This document shows, one piece after another, positions 34,424-43,309 of a stretch of 64,000 nt of DNA. Within the stretch, counting starts at the first letter, position 1. Each line of letters opens with the position of its first letter. This DNA comes from Methylobacterium sp. 2A (lineage in GTDB: Bacteria; Pseudomonadota; Alphaproteobacteria; Rhizobiales; Beijerinckiaceae). The position numbers and the translations under genes were made by a program. The notes beneath the pieces are model-generated. The model had not been told where the DNA came from, made no database searches, and worked only from the letters and a program-made list of their open reading frames with translations. The stretch lies in contig NZ_VUOK01000003.1 in the NCBI RefSeq assembly GCF_009806555.1, positions 124,001 through 188,000 of the forward strand, written 5' to 3'.

Positions 34424-35149
34424 TCAGAGCCGGGCTTGCCCGTCCCGGTACACCGCCAGGAGGCAGACACCGACATATTCAATATGGGCGCGCAGGACCG
34501 CCGCCGCCGCATCGACGTCGCGGGCCTCGCAGAGATCGAGGATCTGCGTGTGCTCCTCCTGGGCGCGGGCGACATCCCCCATGGCCTGGAGCTGCAGGCG
34601 CGTCGGGCGGTCGCAATCCTGCAGCAGGCCCGACACGATCGCGAGCGCGCGGGGCCGTTCGGCGTGGCGCAGCAGGTCGAAGTGGAAGCGGCGGTTCAGC
34701 TCGCCCCAGAGCATGACTTCGCCGCTGCTCAGCGCCTCACCGTAGGCCTTCAGCACGGCGCGAAGGTCCCTGAAATCCTCGTCGGTGAGGTGGCGGGCCG
34801 AGAGCGGCAGGAGCTGGGGCTCGAGCTGGGCGCGGAGCCGAAAGATATCCTCCACCTCCGTCAGGGAGAGGCCCGATACCACGGCTCCGCGGTGCGGCGC
34901 GATCTTGACGAGATTGACGGCCTCCAACTGGAGGAGCGCTTCGCGGATCGGGATCCGGCTGATCCCGAATTCTTCGGCCAGCGCATCCTGGCGAAGCTGA
35001 ACGCCCGGGCGCAGTTCCCCGGTCAGGATCCGCCGCCGCAGCGAATCAGCTACCGCCGCCGCGACCGTCTTATGCCGCAGCCTGTCAGGCACGCGGCGCC
35101 CTGGAACCGCTGTGAACATGGAGGCCTCGACCAGAGGGTATACACTCAT
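34424..35149 (-). CDS. GntR-family (FadR/FCD) transcriptional regulator
   Basis: 241 residues from ATG 35149, with GGAGG about 9 nt upstream; ATG 35119 also has a GAGG and is possible. N-terminal winged helix (about 30-95, with LRRRILTGELRPGVQLRQDALAEEFGISRIPIREALLQLE) and a C-terminal FCD effector domain (GLSLTEVEDIFRLRAQLEPQL, NRRFHFDLLRHAERPRAL, HTQILDLCEARDVDAA) with metal-ligand-type His. Ligands of this subfamily are usually small carboxylates. No target operon is adjacent. Confidence 0.9.
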   Translation of the reverse strand: MSVYPLVEASMFTAVPGRRVPDRLRHKTVAAAVADSLRRRILTGELRPGVQLRQDALAEEFGISRIPIREALLQLEAVNLVKIAPHRGAVVSGLSLTEVEDIFRLRAQLEPQLLPLSARHLTDEDFRDLRAVLKAYGEALSSGEVMLWGELNRRFHFDLLRHAERPRALAIVSGLLQDCDRPTRLQLQAMGDVARAQEEHTQILDLCEARDVDAAAAVLRAHIEYVGVCLLAVYRDGQARL

Positions 35150-35453
35150 ACATAGCATCCTCCGGCAGCGAAGTCCCGCCGTGCCGATTCGGACTATAGT
35201 CCTCGCATACGTCAGGTTGCCATGCAAGGCCAACATTAACCTCACGGGAAGATTCCCGTGAGGGTGGCCAGTCGTTTGCGTCTCCAGGCCGTGTATTGAT
35301 CGAATGGGACAGGGGTGTGCGTTCCTTGGTGCCGAAGGCGTTCCGAGTGTTGATGCGTAGGACGATGCGCTAAGTTCCTGCGTCAAGCCGGGTATTGCCC
35401 GCGGATCGAACGGTAGTCTGTGGGCCGATAGACTTCCCTAATATGTATTAGCT
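35150..35453. other. Intergenic region upstream of gntR and downstream of lysR
   Basis: About 304 bp containing a perfect 24-bp palindrome (35240-35263, listed separately) and AT-richer DNA near 35150-35240 where the gntR promoter should lie. No gene. Confidence 0.5.
35240..35263. promoter_or_regulatory. Perfect palindrome CCTCACGGGAA-GA-TTCCCGTGAGG
   Basis: 11-bp perfect arms, 2-bp spacer, 91-114 bp upstream of the preferred gntR start and about 190 bp beyond the lysR stop. It could be a GntR operator, or a terminator hairpin for lysR read on the minus strand; the following TTAATGTTG is only weakly U-rich. Confidence 0.5.
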
Positions 35454-36401
35454 TCAGCGCCTGTCAGGGGCTCGTGCCGGCCCCGCGGCCTGCGGATCGG
35501 CCCACGGAGCGTTGGCGAGGCTCTGCACAAGGTGGGCCATGAGGGCCGTGACGCGGGCCGGCCGGGGATCGCCGGGCGGCGTCACCAGGTGCAGCGCGAT
35601 CGGGGGCGGCGACCAGCCGGGTAGGACCCGCTCCAGGCGGCCCGATTCCAAGTCGTCCCAGATCATGAAATCGGGCTGGAGCGCGAGGCCGAGGCCGGCC
35701 CGGAGCGCCGGGGCCAGCGCCTCGGCGTTGTTGGCCCGCAGCGCGCCGCCGGGCGTGACCACGGCCTCCGCGCCGCGCGCATCCACGAAGCGCCAGCGGT
35801 CGGGCGTCGGCAGATAGGCGTAGCCGAGGCAGGCGTGGCGGGCGAGTTCGTCCGGATGCCGGGGGCGTCCGTGCTGGTCGAGATAGGCGGGCGTGGCCAC
35901 GAGCGAGCGACGGACCGCGCAGAGCCGGCGGGCGCGCAGCGACGAATCCGGCAGGGCCGCGATCCGCAGCCCGATGTCGAACCCGCCGCCCACGAGATCG
36001 ACCACCGCGTCGGAGAGGTGCAGGTCCACAGACACGGCCGGATGCGCACGAAGGAAATCCGGCAGCACTGGCGCGACATGCATCACCCCGAAGGTCATCG
36101 GGGCCGCGAGCCGCACCAGTCCGCGCGGCTCCGCGGCGCCAGCCATGGCCAGCGCCTCGGCGGCCTCGCCCTCGGCGAGGATGCGCGCGGCGCCCGCCCT
36201 GGCGGCCTGCCCGGCTTCGGTGAGCGCGAGCTTGCGCGAGGTGCGGTTGAACAGCCGCGCCCCGATCCGGAGTTCAAGCCGGCCGACCGCCTTCGAGACC
36301 GTGCCCTTCGACAGCCCGAGATCCGTGGCGGCCCGGGCGAAGGAGCCGGTCTCCACCACCTTGGCGAACACCGCCCAGGCTTCGAAGTCAGGCAGTCTCA
36401 T
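35454..36401 (-). CDS. LysR-family transcriptional regulator
   Basis: 315 residues. N-terminal HTH ([36 protein letters not shown], about 20-55) and a LysR substrate domain ([47 protein letters not shown]). Diverges from the dioxygenase gene across a 134-bp region holding two dyads. LysR regulators usually control the divergent neighbour, so it likely responds to a quinone or aromatic electrophile. Its own 5' end overlaps a CCAAG-CT-CTTGG dyad. Confidence 0.93.
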   Translation of the reverse strand: MRLPDFEAWAVFAKVVETGSFARAATDLGLSKGTVSKAVGRLELRIGARLFNRTSRKLALTEAGQAARAGAARILAEGEAAEALAMAGAAEPRGLVRLAAPMTFGVMHVAPVLPDFLRAHPAVSVDLHLSDAVVDLVGGGFDIGLRIAALPDSSLRARRLCAVRRSLVATPAYLDQHGRPRHPDELARHACLGYAYLPTPDRWRFVDARGAEAVVTPGGALRANNAEALAPALRAGLGLALQPDFMIWDDLESGRLERVLPGWSPPPIALHLVTPPGDPRPARVTALMAHLVQSLANAPWADPQAAGPARAPDRR

Positions 36402-36404
36402 TTG

Positions 36405-36416
36405 CCAAGCTCTTGG
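36405..36416. promoter_or_regulatory. Dyad CCAAG-CT-CTTGG at the 5' end of lysR
   Basis: 5-bp perfect arms, 4-15 nt upstream of the lysR start codon. It lies in the untranslated leader, a plausible autoregulatory LysR site, but short dyads occur by chance. Confidence 0.35.
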
Positions 36417-36426
36417 GTCAGATCCG

Positions 36427-36450
36427 GAAACGATGGGTCTCCAGCGTTTC
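36427..36450. promoter_or_regulatory. Candidate LysR operator GAAACG-N12-CGTTTC
   Basis: 6-bp perfect arms, 12-nt spacer, mid-way in the divergent region between lysR and the dioxygenase gene. Spacing and location fit a LysR box. No other dyad of this quality lies in the gap. Confidence 0.45.
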
Positions 36451-36535
36451 TATTTTCGGGACCAAGGGCAAGGGGCAGATTGCTGTCATCGCAAGACGCA
36501 CCGCGCCCGGCGCGGCAGCCTCAGGAGACAGCGCC

Positions 36536-37465
36536 ATGATCCAGACCGGCCTCCATCACGTCACGGCCTTCTCCGGGCTGGCCCTGCGCAACCTCGACTT
36601 CCACACCCGCGTGCTCGGGCTGCGGCTGGTGAAGAAGACCGTCAATTTCGACGATCCGGGCACCTACCACCTCTATTACGGTGACGCGGCCGGGCGCCCC
36701 GGCACGATCCTGACCTTCTTCCCCATCGAGCGGGCCGCCCCCGGCCGCGTCGGCGTCGGTGAGACGCAGGAGACCGCGTTCCGGATCCCCCGCGCCTCCA
36801 TCGGCTGGTGGACGCACCGCCTGATCGAGCAGGGCGTCGCCCATGAGCCGCTGGTGCAGGTCTTCGGCGCGCCGGTTCTGCGCTTCCGCGATCCCGACGG
36901 GATGATGCTCGCCTTGGTCGGAGTCGCGGATCCGGAGGGCGAAGGCGAGGCCTGGGCCTCCGGCGAGGTCCCGGTCGAGCACGCCATCCGCGGCCTGCAC
37001 GGGGTCACGCTGCTCCTCGACAAGGCCGAGCCCACGGCCGCGATCCTCACGGAGGTGCTGGGCCTGCACGAGGCCGGCCGCGAGGGCAACCTGATCCGCT
37101 TCGCGGGCAGTGCCGCGGTGGGCGGCTTCGTGACCCTGCGGGCGGTGGGCGGCTTCCTGCCCGGCCGGCCCGGCGCCGGCTCGGTCCACCACATCGCGTT
37201 CCGGGCGGCGGACGACGCCGCGCAGGCCGCGATGGGCGCCGCCCTCGCCGCCCGGGGCCTCCACGTCACCGAGCAGCGCGACCGGCAGTATTTCCGCTCG
37301 ATCTACTTCCGCGAGCCGGGCGGCGTGCTGTTCGAGATCGCCACGGACGCGCCCGGCTTCGCGGTCGACGAGCCGATCGAGGCCCTTGGGTCCGCCCTGA
37401 AGCTGCCCGCCGGGCTGGAGCCACACCGGGCTGAGATCGAGGCCGTGCTGCCCAAGGTCGCCTGA
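36536..37465 (+). CDS. Glyoxalase-fold ring-cleaving dioxygenase (MhqO/MhqA-like)
   Basis: 309 residues from ATG 36536. Two vicinal-oxygen-chelate halves: GLHHVTAFSGLALRNLDFHTRVLGLRLVKKTVNFDD (5-40, first metal His) and IRGLHGVTLLLDKAEPTAAILTEVLGL (155-181) with later SVHHIAFRAADD and REPGGVLFEIATDAPGF carrying the remaining His/Glu ligands. This is the MhqO/MhqA/LinE-like family that opens hydroquinone rings in quinone detoxification. Metal-dependent, cytoplasmic. First gene of a set with an esterase and a DoxX gene. Confidence 0.92.
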   Translation: MIQTGLHHVTAFSGLALRNLDFHTRVLGLRLVKKTVNFDDPGTYHLYYGDAAGRPGTILTFFPIERAAPGRVGVGETQETAFRIPRASIGWWTHRLIEQGVAHEPLVQVFGAPVLRFRDPDGMMLALVGVADPEGEGEAWASGEVPVEHAIRGLHGVTLLLDKAEPTAAILTEVLGLHEAGREGNLIRFAGSAAVGGFVTLRAVGGFLPGRPGAGSVHHIAFRAADDAAQAAMGAALAARGLHVTEQRDRQYFRSIYFREPGGVLFEIATDAPGFAVDEPIEALGSALKLPAGLEPHRAEIEAVLPKVA

Positions 37466-37528
37466 AGCCAGCGCGCCCGCTCCGCGTCCCGCGGGGCGGG
37501 ACCGCCCCCACACCGCCAGGAGGTCGCC

Positions 37529-38161
37529 ATGACCCACGAGACCCTCGGGTTCATCCACCGCTTCGAGCCCGGCCCGGATACGGGGCACCCGCTGCTCCTC
37601 CTGCACGGGACCGGCGGCGACGAGAGCGATCTCCTGCCGCTCGGCCGGATGCTGGCGCCGGACGCCGCGCTCCTGTCGCCCCGGGGCGCGGTTCTCGAGA
37701 ACGGCATGCCCCGCTTCTTTCGCCGGCTGGCGGAGGGCGTGTTCGACGAGGCCGACCTGCGCCGCCGCAGCCACGACCTCGCGGGCTTCGTGGCGGCGGC
37801 GCGCGATCATTACGGGCTCGGCGCGCCGCTGGCGCTGGGCTTCTCCAACGGCGCCAACATCGCCGCCGCTTTGCTGATGCTGCGGCCGGAGATTCAGGCG
37901 GGCGCCGTGCTGATGCGCCCGATGGTGCCCTTCGCCGATCCCCCGGCGGCCGAGCTCGCGGGAAAACCCGTCCTGATTCTCTCCGGCGCCATGGATCCGA
38001 TCGTGCCGGTGGAGAATGCAAGCCGCCTCGCGGCGCAGCTCACCGCCGCCGGCGCGCAGGTCGAGCATCGGATCCTGCCCGCCGGCCACGGCCTGTCGCA
38101 GGCCGAGGTCAGCCTCGCGGCAGGCTGGCTGGAGAGAGTTGCACGTCCGGGCGCGACCTGA
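37529..38161 (+). CDS. Alpha/beta-hydrolase (MhqD-like carboxylesterase/phospholipase)
   Basis: 210 residues. HGTGGDES (oxyanion loop, 26-33), GFSNGANIAAALL (nucleophile Ser, about 110-122), SGAMDPIVPVENA (Asp) and PAGHGLS (His) form the full triad. Closest to MhqD/YtpA-like small esterases linked with MhqO in Bacillus. Starts 63 bp after the dioxygenase with AGGAGG upstream of the ATG. Confidence 0.9.
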   Translation: MTHETLGFIHRFEPGPDTGHPLLLLHGTGGDESDLLPLGRMLAPDAALLSPRGAVLENGMPRFFRRLAEGVFDEADLRRRSHDLAGFVAAARDHYGLGAPLALGFSNGANIAAALLMLRPEIQAGAVLMRPMVPFADPPAAELAGKPVLILSGAMDPIVPVENASRLAAQLTAAGAQVEHRILPAGHGLSQAEVSLAAGWLERVARPGAT

Positions 38162-38196
38162 GTCCTGCGCCCGCCGCCGAAGCGAACGGAACCCCC

Positions 38197-38613
38197 ATGG
38201 TGACCTTGATCTCCCGCGCTCCGAACGCAACTGCGCTGCTCCCGCTGGCCGGCCGGATCCTGATGAGCGTGATCTTCCTGGTGAGTGGTGCCGGCAAGCT
38301 CGTCTCTCCCGTGGCGACCCTCGCCACCATCGAGGCTGGTGGCCTGCCGGTACCGCCGATCTCCTACGGGGTGGCGACCTCCGTCGAGATCGGCGGTGGC
38401 CTCCTGCTGATCGCCGGCTACCGCACCCGGCTCGTCGCGATCGTGCTGTCCGTCTTCGCGATCGTGACGACGGTAACCTTCCATGCGGTGCTCGGCGACA
38501 AGGCCCAGATGACTCACTTCCTGAAAAACCTCGCCATGACCGGGGGGCTGTTCCAGGTCGCAGCCTTCGGGGCCGGTCCGCTCAGCCTCGATGCCCGGCA
38601 GGGCCGAGCCTGA
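38197..38613 (+). CDS. DoxX-family membrane protein (MhqP-like)
   Basis: 138 residues, four membrane helices with the DoxX pattern (LAGRILMSVIFLVSGAGKLVSP, VEIGGGLLLIAGYRTRLVAI, NLAMTGGLFQVAAF). DoxX proteins sit with quinone-related oxidoreductases; MhqP in Bacillus is a DoxX member. Follows the esterase by 35 bp, completing a presumed quinone-response operon. Confidence 0.88.
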   Translation: MVTLISRAPNATALLPLAGRILMSVIFLVSGAGKLVSPVATLATIEAGGLPVPPISYGVATSVEIGGGLLLIAGYRTRLVAIVLSVFAIVTTVTFHAVLGDKAQMTHFLKNLAMTGGLFQVAAFGAGPLSLDARQGRA

Positions 38614-38707
38614 GGTCGTGTTGGCCGTCAGCCTTTCCCGCACCGGTTCAGATCCGTAAGGCTATGCCGGGACGCGCATCCGTGCCGTCCGACATGCGGG
38701 ATCCTCC

Positions 38708-39685
38708 ATGCCGGCCACCGACGACCAACTCGCCCTCGGGATCATCGGCGCGGGGATCATGGGCGAGCGCCTGCTCGGCGCGATCCACGGGGCGCCGGAC
38801 TCACCCGTCCGGGTCGCTGCGATCTGGGACCCGTCGCCGGAGGCCCTGGCCCGCATCGGCGCGGCCTTCCCCATGGTGCCGCGCGTCGCCGATGCCGAAT
38901 CCGTCGTGGCGTCGAGCGCCTGCCTCTACGTCGCCTCGCCGCCGGCCTCGCATCTCGGCTACGCGCGGGCTGCCCTGGCGGCGGGCCGGAGCGTCTTCTG
39001 CGAGAAGCCGCTCGCCATCGACCTCGCCGAGGCCCGCGCCTTCGTGGCGGAGGCCGGACCGGCCGGCGCGGTGAACTTCCCCTTCGCCTCGTCGCCCGGC
39101 GTTGCGGTGCTGCAGCGCTGGATCGCCGAGGGCGCCGTGGGTAGGCCGCGGCGCCTCACCATCGCGGTGGACTTCGCCCGCTGGCCGCGCCCGTGGCAGG
39201 CAGACGCGGTGCGCTGGCTCGACGCGCGGGCGGAGGGCGGCTTCACCCGCGAGGTCGTCTCGCACTTCCTGTTCCTGGCCCGCCGCCTGCTCGGCCCGCT
39301 GGAGGGAATCGGTGGCCGCATCGATTTCCCGGAGCCCGGCCGCTCCGAGCGGGCGATTGACGTGACGCTCACGGCGGGCGGCGTCCCCGTGACCCTGACC
39401 GGCCGGGTCGGCGGCACCGACAAGGACGACCACAACACGTGGACGCTGGCGGGCGACGCGGGCGCCGTCCGACTGCGCGACTGGGCCATCGCCGAGCGCC
39501 TTGGCCCGGATGGGCGCTTCGAGCCGGAGCCCGGCGCACTCCCGAATGAGACGCTGCGCCCGATCACCCTGCGGCGCCAGCTCGACGGCGTCGTCCGGAT
39601 GGCGCGGGGCGAGCCGCACCACCTCGCCACCTTCGCGGAGGCGCTCGCCGTGCAGGAGGCGGTCGAGGCGATCCTGTCGCTGTGA
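38708..39685 (+). CDS. Gfo/Idh/MocA-family NAD(P)-dependent oxidoreductase
   Basis: 325 residues. Rossmann motif LGIIGAGIMGERLL (9-22), the catalytic EKPLA motif (VFCEKPLAIDLAEA, about 98-111) and GGFTREVVSHFLFLARRLLG in the second domain. The family oxidises sugars, inositols or related alcohols. 94 bp after the DoxX gene and possibly independent; ends 7 bp before the convergent mutT. Confidence 0.88.
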   Translation: MPATDDQLALGIIGAGIMGERLLGAIHGAPDSPVRVAAIWDPSPEALARIGAAFPMVPRVADAESVVASSACLYVASPPASHLGYARAALAAGRSVFCEKPLAIDLAEARAFVAEAGPAGAVNFPFASSPGVAVLQRWIAEGAVGRPRRLTIAVDFARWPRPWQADAVRWLDARAEGGFTREVVSHFLFLARRLLGPLEGIGGRIDFPEPGRSERAIDVTLTAGGVPVTLTGRVGGTDKDDHNTWTLAGDAGAVRLRDWAIAERLGPDGRFEPEPGALPNETLRPITLRRQLDGVVRMARGEPHHLATFAEALAVQEAVEAILSL

Positions 39686-39692
39686 GGAGGAC

Positions 39693-40121
39693 TCACACCT
39701 CCAGGAGGTCGATCAGGAACGGGATCAGCGGCGCGTCGGCGGGGGGCATCGCGAGATCGCGTAAAGCCTTCGGCCGGACCCATTTCAGCGCCTGCCCCTC
39801 CATCGGCTGCGGCGTGCCGGTCCAGCGCCGGCAGACGTAGAGCGGCATCAGGAGGTGGAAATCCGGATAGGCGTGGCTGGCGAAGGTCAGGGGCGCGAGG
39901 CACGGCTCCTCGACCCGGATGCCGAGTTCCTCGGAGAGTTCCCGGATCAGCGTCTCTTCCGGCCGCTCGCCGGCCTCGACCTTGCCGCCGGGAAATTCCC
40001 ACAGGCCGGCGAGCTGCTTGCCTGCCGGGCGCTCGCTCACCAGCACGCGGCCATCGACATCGACCAGGGCCACGGCCACCACGAGGAGAAGGCGCGGGCC
40101 GGCCGTCCCGGGGGCACTCAT
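39693..40121 (-). CDS. mutT: 8-oxo-dGTP diphosphatase (MutT/Nudix)
   Basis: 142 residues. The Nudix box is intact: GGKVEAGERPEETLIRELSEELGI (about 46-69, GX5EX7REUXEEXGU), preceded by LAGLWEFPG. Removes oxidised GTP from the nucleotide pool to prevent mutation; the FHLLMPLYVCR and LKWVRP segments match the MutT branch. ATG overlaps the SIMPL-gene stop by 4 bp (ATGA), so it is coupled to argJ-SIMPL. Confidence 0.92.
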   Translation of the reverse strand: MSAPGTAGPRLLLVVAVALVDVDGRVLVSERPAGKQLAGLWEFPGGKVEAGERPEETLIRELSEELGIRVEEPCLAPLTFASHAYPDFHLLMPLYVCRRWTGTPQPMEGQALKWVRPKALRDLAMPPADAPLIPFLIDLLEV

Positions 40122-40831
40122 GGCGTCACCGCGAAGGTGGCCGCGACTTCGGAGGACATCTGGATCGTGCCGGCCTCGATCGGGACGCGCCGGCCCTTGG
40201 CGGCCATCGGCGCCGCCAGGGCGCGGTTCGCGAGCGCGTAGGGTGTGCCGCCCGCGGGTCCCAACGTGCAGAGCGGGCCGAGCTTGACGCCGAGGGCGTC
40301 GGCGAGCGCCGCGGCCCGGCTGCGGGCGTCCCGGGCCGCCGCCACCTGGAGGGTGGCGTCGAGTTTGTCGGGATCGCGCAGGCCGAAGCCGACGCCGTCG
40401 ATCCGGTTCGCGCCGGCCTCAAGAGCCTGGCGCAGGAGGTCGCCGAGCCGGTCCATGTCGGCGAGGCGGACGCTCACGAAGTTGCTCGCCCGGTAACCGT
40501 CCGGCTCCTCGGTGAGGCCGCCCCCTGGCCGGGCCACCGATCGTGTGGCGGCTTGCAGCGAGACAGCCGCGGTGCCGATATCGGCCGCCGGCACGCCGAG
40601 GGCGCGGGCCTGCGCCGAGACGCCCGTCACCGCCTTCGAGGCCGCGTCGAGGGCCGCGGCCGCATCGGGCGCACGCGCCTCGATGCCCACCGTCACCTCG
40701 GCGAAATCCGGCACCCGCGCCTCCGCGGCGCGGCCGACCACGCTGATATGGCGGGCGCAGGCCGAATCGTCGGCCCGGGCCCCGGTTGAGAGCGCAGCGA
40801 TCAGGAGGACGCCGGCCAGGGCTGCCCTCAC
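40118..40831 (-). CDS. SIMPL (DUF541) domain secreted protein
   Basis: 237 residues from a GTG at 40831 inside the GTGA overlap with argJ. Signal peptide ([19 protein letters not shown]). The mature part has the SIMPL pattern: [34 protein letters not shown], then [45 protein letters not shown], then a repeated helix. SIMPL proteins (DUF541) are periplasmic or envelope proteins linked to oxidative stress. Overlaps mutT by ATGA. Confidence 0.9.
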   Translation of the reverse strand: MRAALAGVLLIAALSTGARADDSACARHISVVGRAAEARVPDFAEVTVGIEARAPDAAAALDAASKAVTGVSAQARALGVPAADIGTAAVSLQAATRSVARPGGGLTEEPDGYRASNFVSVRLADMDRLGDLLRQALEAGANRIDGVGFGLRDPDKLDATLQVAAARDARSRAAALADALGVKLGPLCTLGPAGGTPYALANRALAAPMAAKGRRVPIEAGTIQMSSEVAATFAVTP

Positions 40832-42078
40832 GAGCGGTAATCCCCGTTGATCTCGATATAGGCCTTGGTCAGATCGCAGGTCCAGACACGGGCCTGACCC
40901 GCGCCGAGGCCCAGATCCACCCGGATCTCGATCTCCGGCTCGCGCATCACCGCGCTCGCCGCCGCCTCGCTGTAATCCGGGTCCCGGGCCCCCTGGACGG
41001 CCACGCGCACGTCGCCGAACCAGATGGCGAGCCGGTCGCGGTCGGCGGGCTCGCCGGCCTTGCCGACCGCCATCACCACCCGCCCCCAATTGGCGTCCTC
41101 GCCCGCCACCGCGGTCTTCACCAGCGGCGAATTGGCGATCGACATCGCGATGCGGTGGGCCGACGAATCGCTCTCGGCCCCCGTGACCCGGACGGTGACG
41201 AACTTGCGCGCGCCCTCGCCGTCCTTGGCGACGAGCTGCGCCAGCTCGATCAGCAGGCTGTCCAGGGCCTCCCGGAAACCCGAAAGCCGCGGATCGGCCG
41301 GGTCCGACAAAGCCGCATTGCCGGCCCTGGCGGTGGCGAACAGCATCAGCGTGTCGGAGGTGGAGGTGTCGCCGTCCACCGTGACGCAGTTGAAGCTGGT
41401 CTTCGCGCCGGCCGAGAGGAGGGATTGCAGCACCGCCTGGGGCAGGGCGGCATCGGTGAACACGAAGGACAGCATCGTCGCCATGTCGGGGGCGATCATG
41501 CCGGCGCCCTTGGCGATGCCGTTGATCGTCACCGGCACGCCGTCGATCGTGGCCGTGCGGGTCGCGAGCTTCGGGAAGGTGTCGGTGGTCATGATGGCGC
41601 GCGCCGCCTCGGCCCAGGCGGCGGAGCCGTCCGTGGCGCGGGCCGCGCAGTCGGCCAGAACGCCCTCGAAGCGCTCGGCCGGCAGCGGCTCGCCGATCAC
41701 GCCGGTCGAGGCGACGTAGACCTCTTGGGGGCCGCAGCCCGCCGCCTGCGCGGCGATCTCGACGGTGCGGGCGACCGCCTCCCGGCCGAGTCGGCCCGTG
41801 AACGCGTTGGCGTTGCCGGAATTGACCACCAGCGCCCGCGCCGACCCCTCGGCCAGCGCCTCGCGGCACCAGTCGACCGGTGCCGAGGGGCATTTCGAGC
41901 GGGTGAACACGCCGGCCGCCCGCGTGCCGGGCTCCAGCGCGACGTAGAGCACATCGGTCCGGCCGCTGTAGCGGATCCCGGCCTGGGCGGTGGCGATTCG
42001 CACTCCCGGAAGCGGGGGCAGCTCGGGCGTCGCGGTGGGCGCCAGCGGGGAGACGGGCGGGGATTTCGCGGACGACAT
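40828..42078 (-). CDS. argJ: Bifunctional ornithine acetyltransferase/N-acetylglutamate synthase
   Basis: 416 residues. ArgJ recycles acetyl from N-acetylornithine to glutamate in arginine biosynthesis; it is self-cleaved before the nucleophilic Thr in MATMLSF ([20 protein letters not shown], Thr about residue 202). The family openings [44 protein letters not shown] and [13 protein letters not shown] are all intact, as is the C-terminal [11 protein letters not shown]. First gene of a three-gene overlapping operon. Confidence 0.96.
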   Translation of the reverse strand: MSSAKSPPVSPLAPTATPELPPLPGVRIATAQAGIRYSGRTDVLYVALEPGTRAAGVFTRSKCPSAPVDWCREALAEGSARALVVNSGNANAFTGRLGREAVARTVEIAAQAAGCGPQEVYVASTGVIGEPLPAERFEGVLADCAARATDGSAAWAEAARAIMTTDTFPKLATRTATIDGVPVTINGIAKGAGMIAPDMATMLSFVFTDAALPQAVLQSLLSAGAKTSFNCVTVDGDTSTSDTLMLFATARAGNAALSDPADPRLSGFREALDSLLIELAQLVAKDGEGARKFVTVRVTGAESDSSAHRIAMSIANSPLVKTAVAGEDANWGRVVMAVGKAGEPADRDRLAIWFGDVRVAVQGARDPDYSEAAASAVMREPEIEIRVDLGLGAGQARVWTCDLTKAYIEINGDYRS

Positions 42079-42308
42079 CGGCTCAGGCTCCGGGAGCGCG
42101 CGGTGGGGTCCCGCGGGCGGCCCGGTGTTGAGCGCAGGACCCAGGCTGCGTCAACCGTGTGCCCGATCTCTGGTCGGGGATCCCGTCTGCCGCCTCATTG
42201 TGCGCAGACGGCGCGAAATGCGGCGCCTCCGCGGCGGCAGGCTTGCGTCCGAATTACAACCCGGCATAGCATGCTGCATCGCAATGCGAGCGCGAAGTCG
42301 AGTTCGGA

Positions 42309-42743
42309 ATGTCCACGCCCGACGTCACGACTGCCTCCAGCACGATGCCCCAGGGCGGATGCTACCGGATTCAGGTTCTGGTCGTCGGTCGCCACAAGCG
42401 CTGGCGCGACGAGGTGGCCGCGCAGGTCCGCCTGCTGGGCTATCAGGTCACTGCCTGCGACCGCGGCATCGACGCCATGACGGTCCTGGCGCTGGGCCTG
42501 CCGGTGGACGTGATGGTGGTGGATTCCGGCCTGCAGGGCGGCCTGTGCTGCGCACAGCTGGCTGTCGAGGCGCGGACCCTGCGCCCGGGCCTGCGCATCG
42601 TGCTCGCGGGCGACGCGCTCGATGATCCGGAACCGGAGGCGCCGGCCCAGATCCCCGACGCGCTGCGCGTCCGCCACGACCAGCTCCAGAGCGGCAGGGT
42701 GGCGACCCTGATGCGCGAAGCGCTGGGTGATCGCGCCGCCTGA
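42309..42743 (+). CDS. Degenerate response-regulator receiver protein
   Basis: 144 residues. A CheY-like fold: YRIQVLVVGRHKRWRDEVAAQVRLLGYQV (20-48), the phospho-acceptor strand DVMVVDSGLQGGLC (Asp about 73) and LRPGLRIVLAGDA. The acidic pair that binds magnesium is missing (VVGRHK instead of the usual VDDD-like motif), so phosphorylation in the normal way is doubtful. No output domain and no histidine kinase nearby. It could be a phosphate-independent adaptor. Confidence 0.7.
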   Translation: MSTPDVTTASSTMPQGGCYRIQVLVVGRHKRWRDEVAAQVRLLGYQVTACDRGIDAMTVLALGLPVDVMVVDSGLQGGLCCAQLAVEARTLRPGLRIVLAGDALDDPEPEAPAQIPDALRVRHDQLQSGRVATLMREALGDRAA

Positions 42744-43309
42744 TCGGGCACGCCGAACGCCCCTTCACGCTATCCGAGCATGTGCGCCGCGGGACCGATC
42801 GGCGCCGTGACCCGAGCCGAGCATGCTCGGGCACCTCACGAAACGTCGGACGCCCTGGAGCGGTCCGATTCGCGTTGTCACCGCCAAGCTGTCCTGCGGG
42901 GAACCAGGGTTCAAGCACTGGTCGATCGAACGCAAGTCCGGATCTCGGGCCAAGGCCGGGACGGCCATTCCGCTGAGGACCGGATGATCCGGCGGCCCAA
43001 GAGTGTCATGTTCCGGGTGTCGAGATCTCACGGATATCGTCTCGTTCAGGTTGTGTGACGTGATCGCGGTTCCGGGGCCAAAGAATTTAGACCGGTCTTC
43101 ACAATATAATGTGATTGATCTTCGCATATGCTTGCGATGACTATGGGGTTGCTGCCGCTGGACATGCTGTATTGATTTGTGAGTGATCTGGATACGTGGC
43201 GAATAACTTCAAGTTAAGATCCTGATTTGACACAAACTTGTCACGAGCAATTCGCTTCCTAGTGGAGTTTGCCCCAAAAAATCTATCCAACCGAAAAGGC
43301 TGACTCCCT
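42744..43309. other. Long intergenic region upstream of the membrane chemoreceptor
   Basis: About 566 bp. It contains a perfect 14-bp palindrome CCGAGCATGCTCGG (42817-42830); from about 43040 to 43300 it is clearly AT-richer, the likely promoter region. The remainder has no credible gene; short open frames there are Arg/Ser-rich. Confidence 0.5.

Noticed and set aside
42817..42830. Palindrome CCGAGCATGCTCGG as an operator
   Set aside because: 14-bp perfect palindrome, but nearly 500 bp from the next start codon and with no regulator link; kept only as a note in the intergenic entry.
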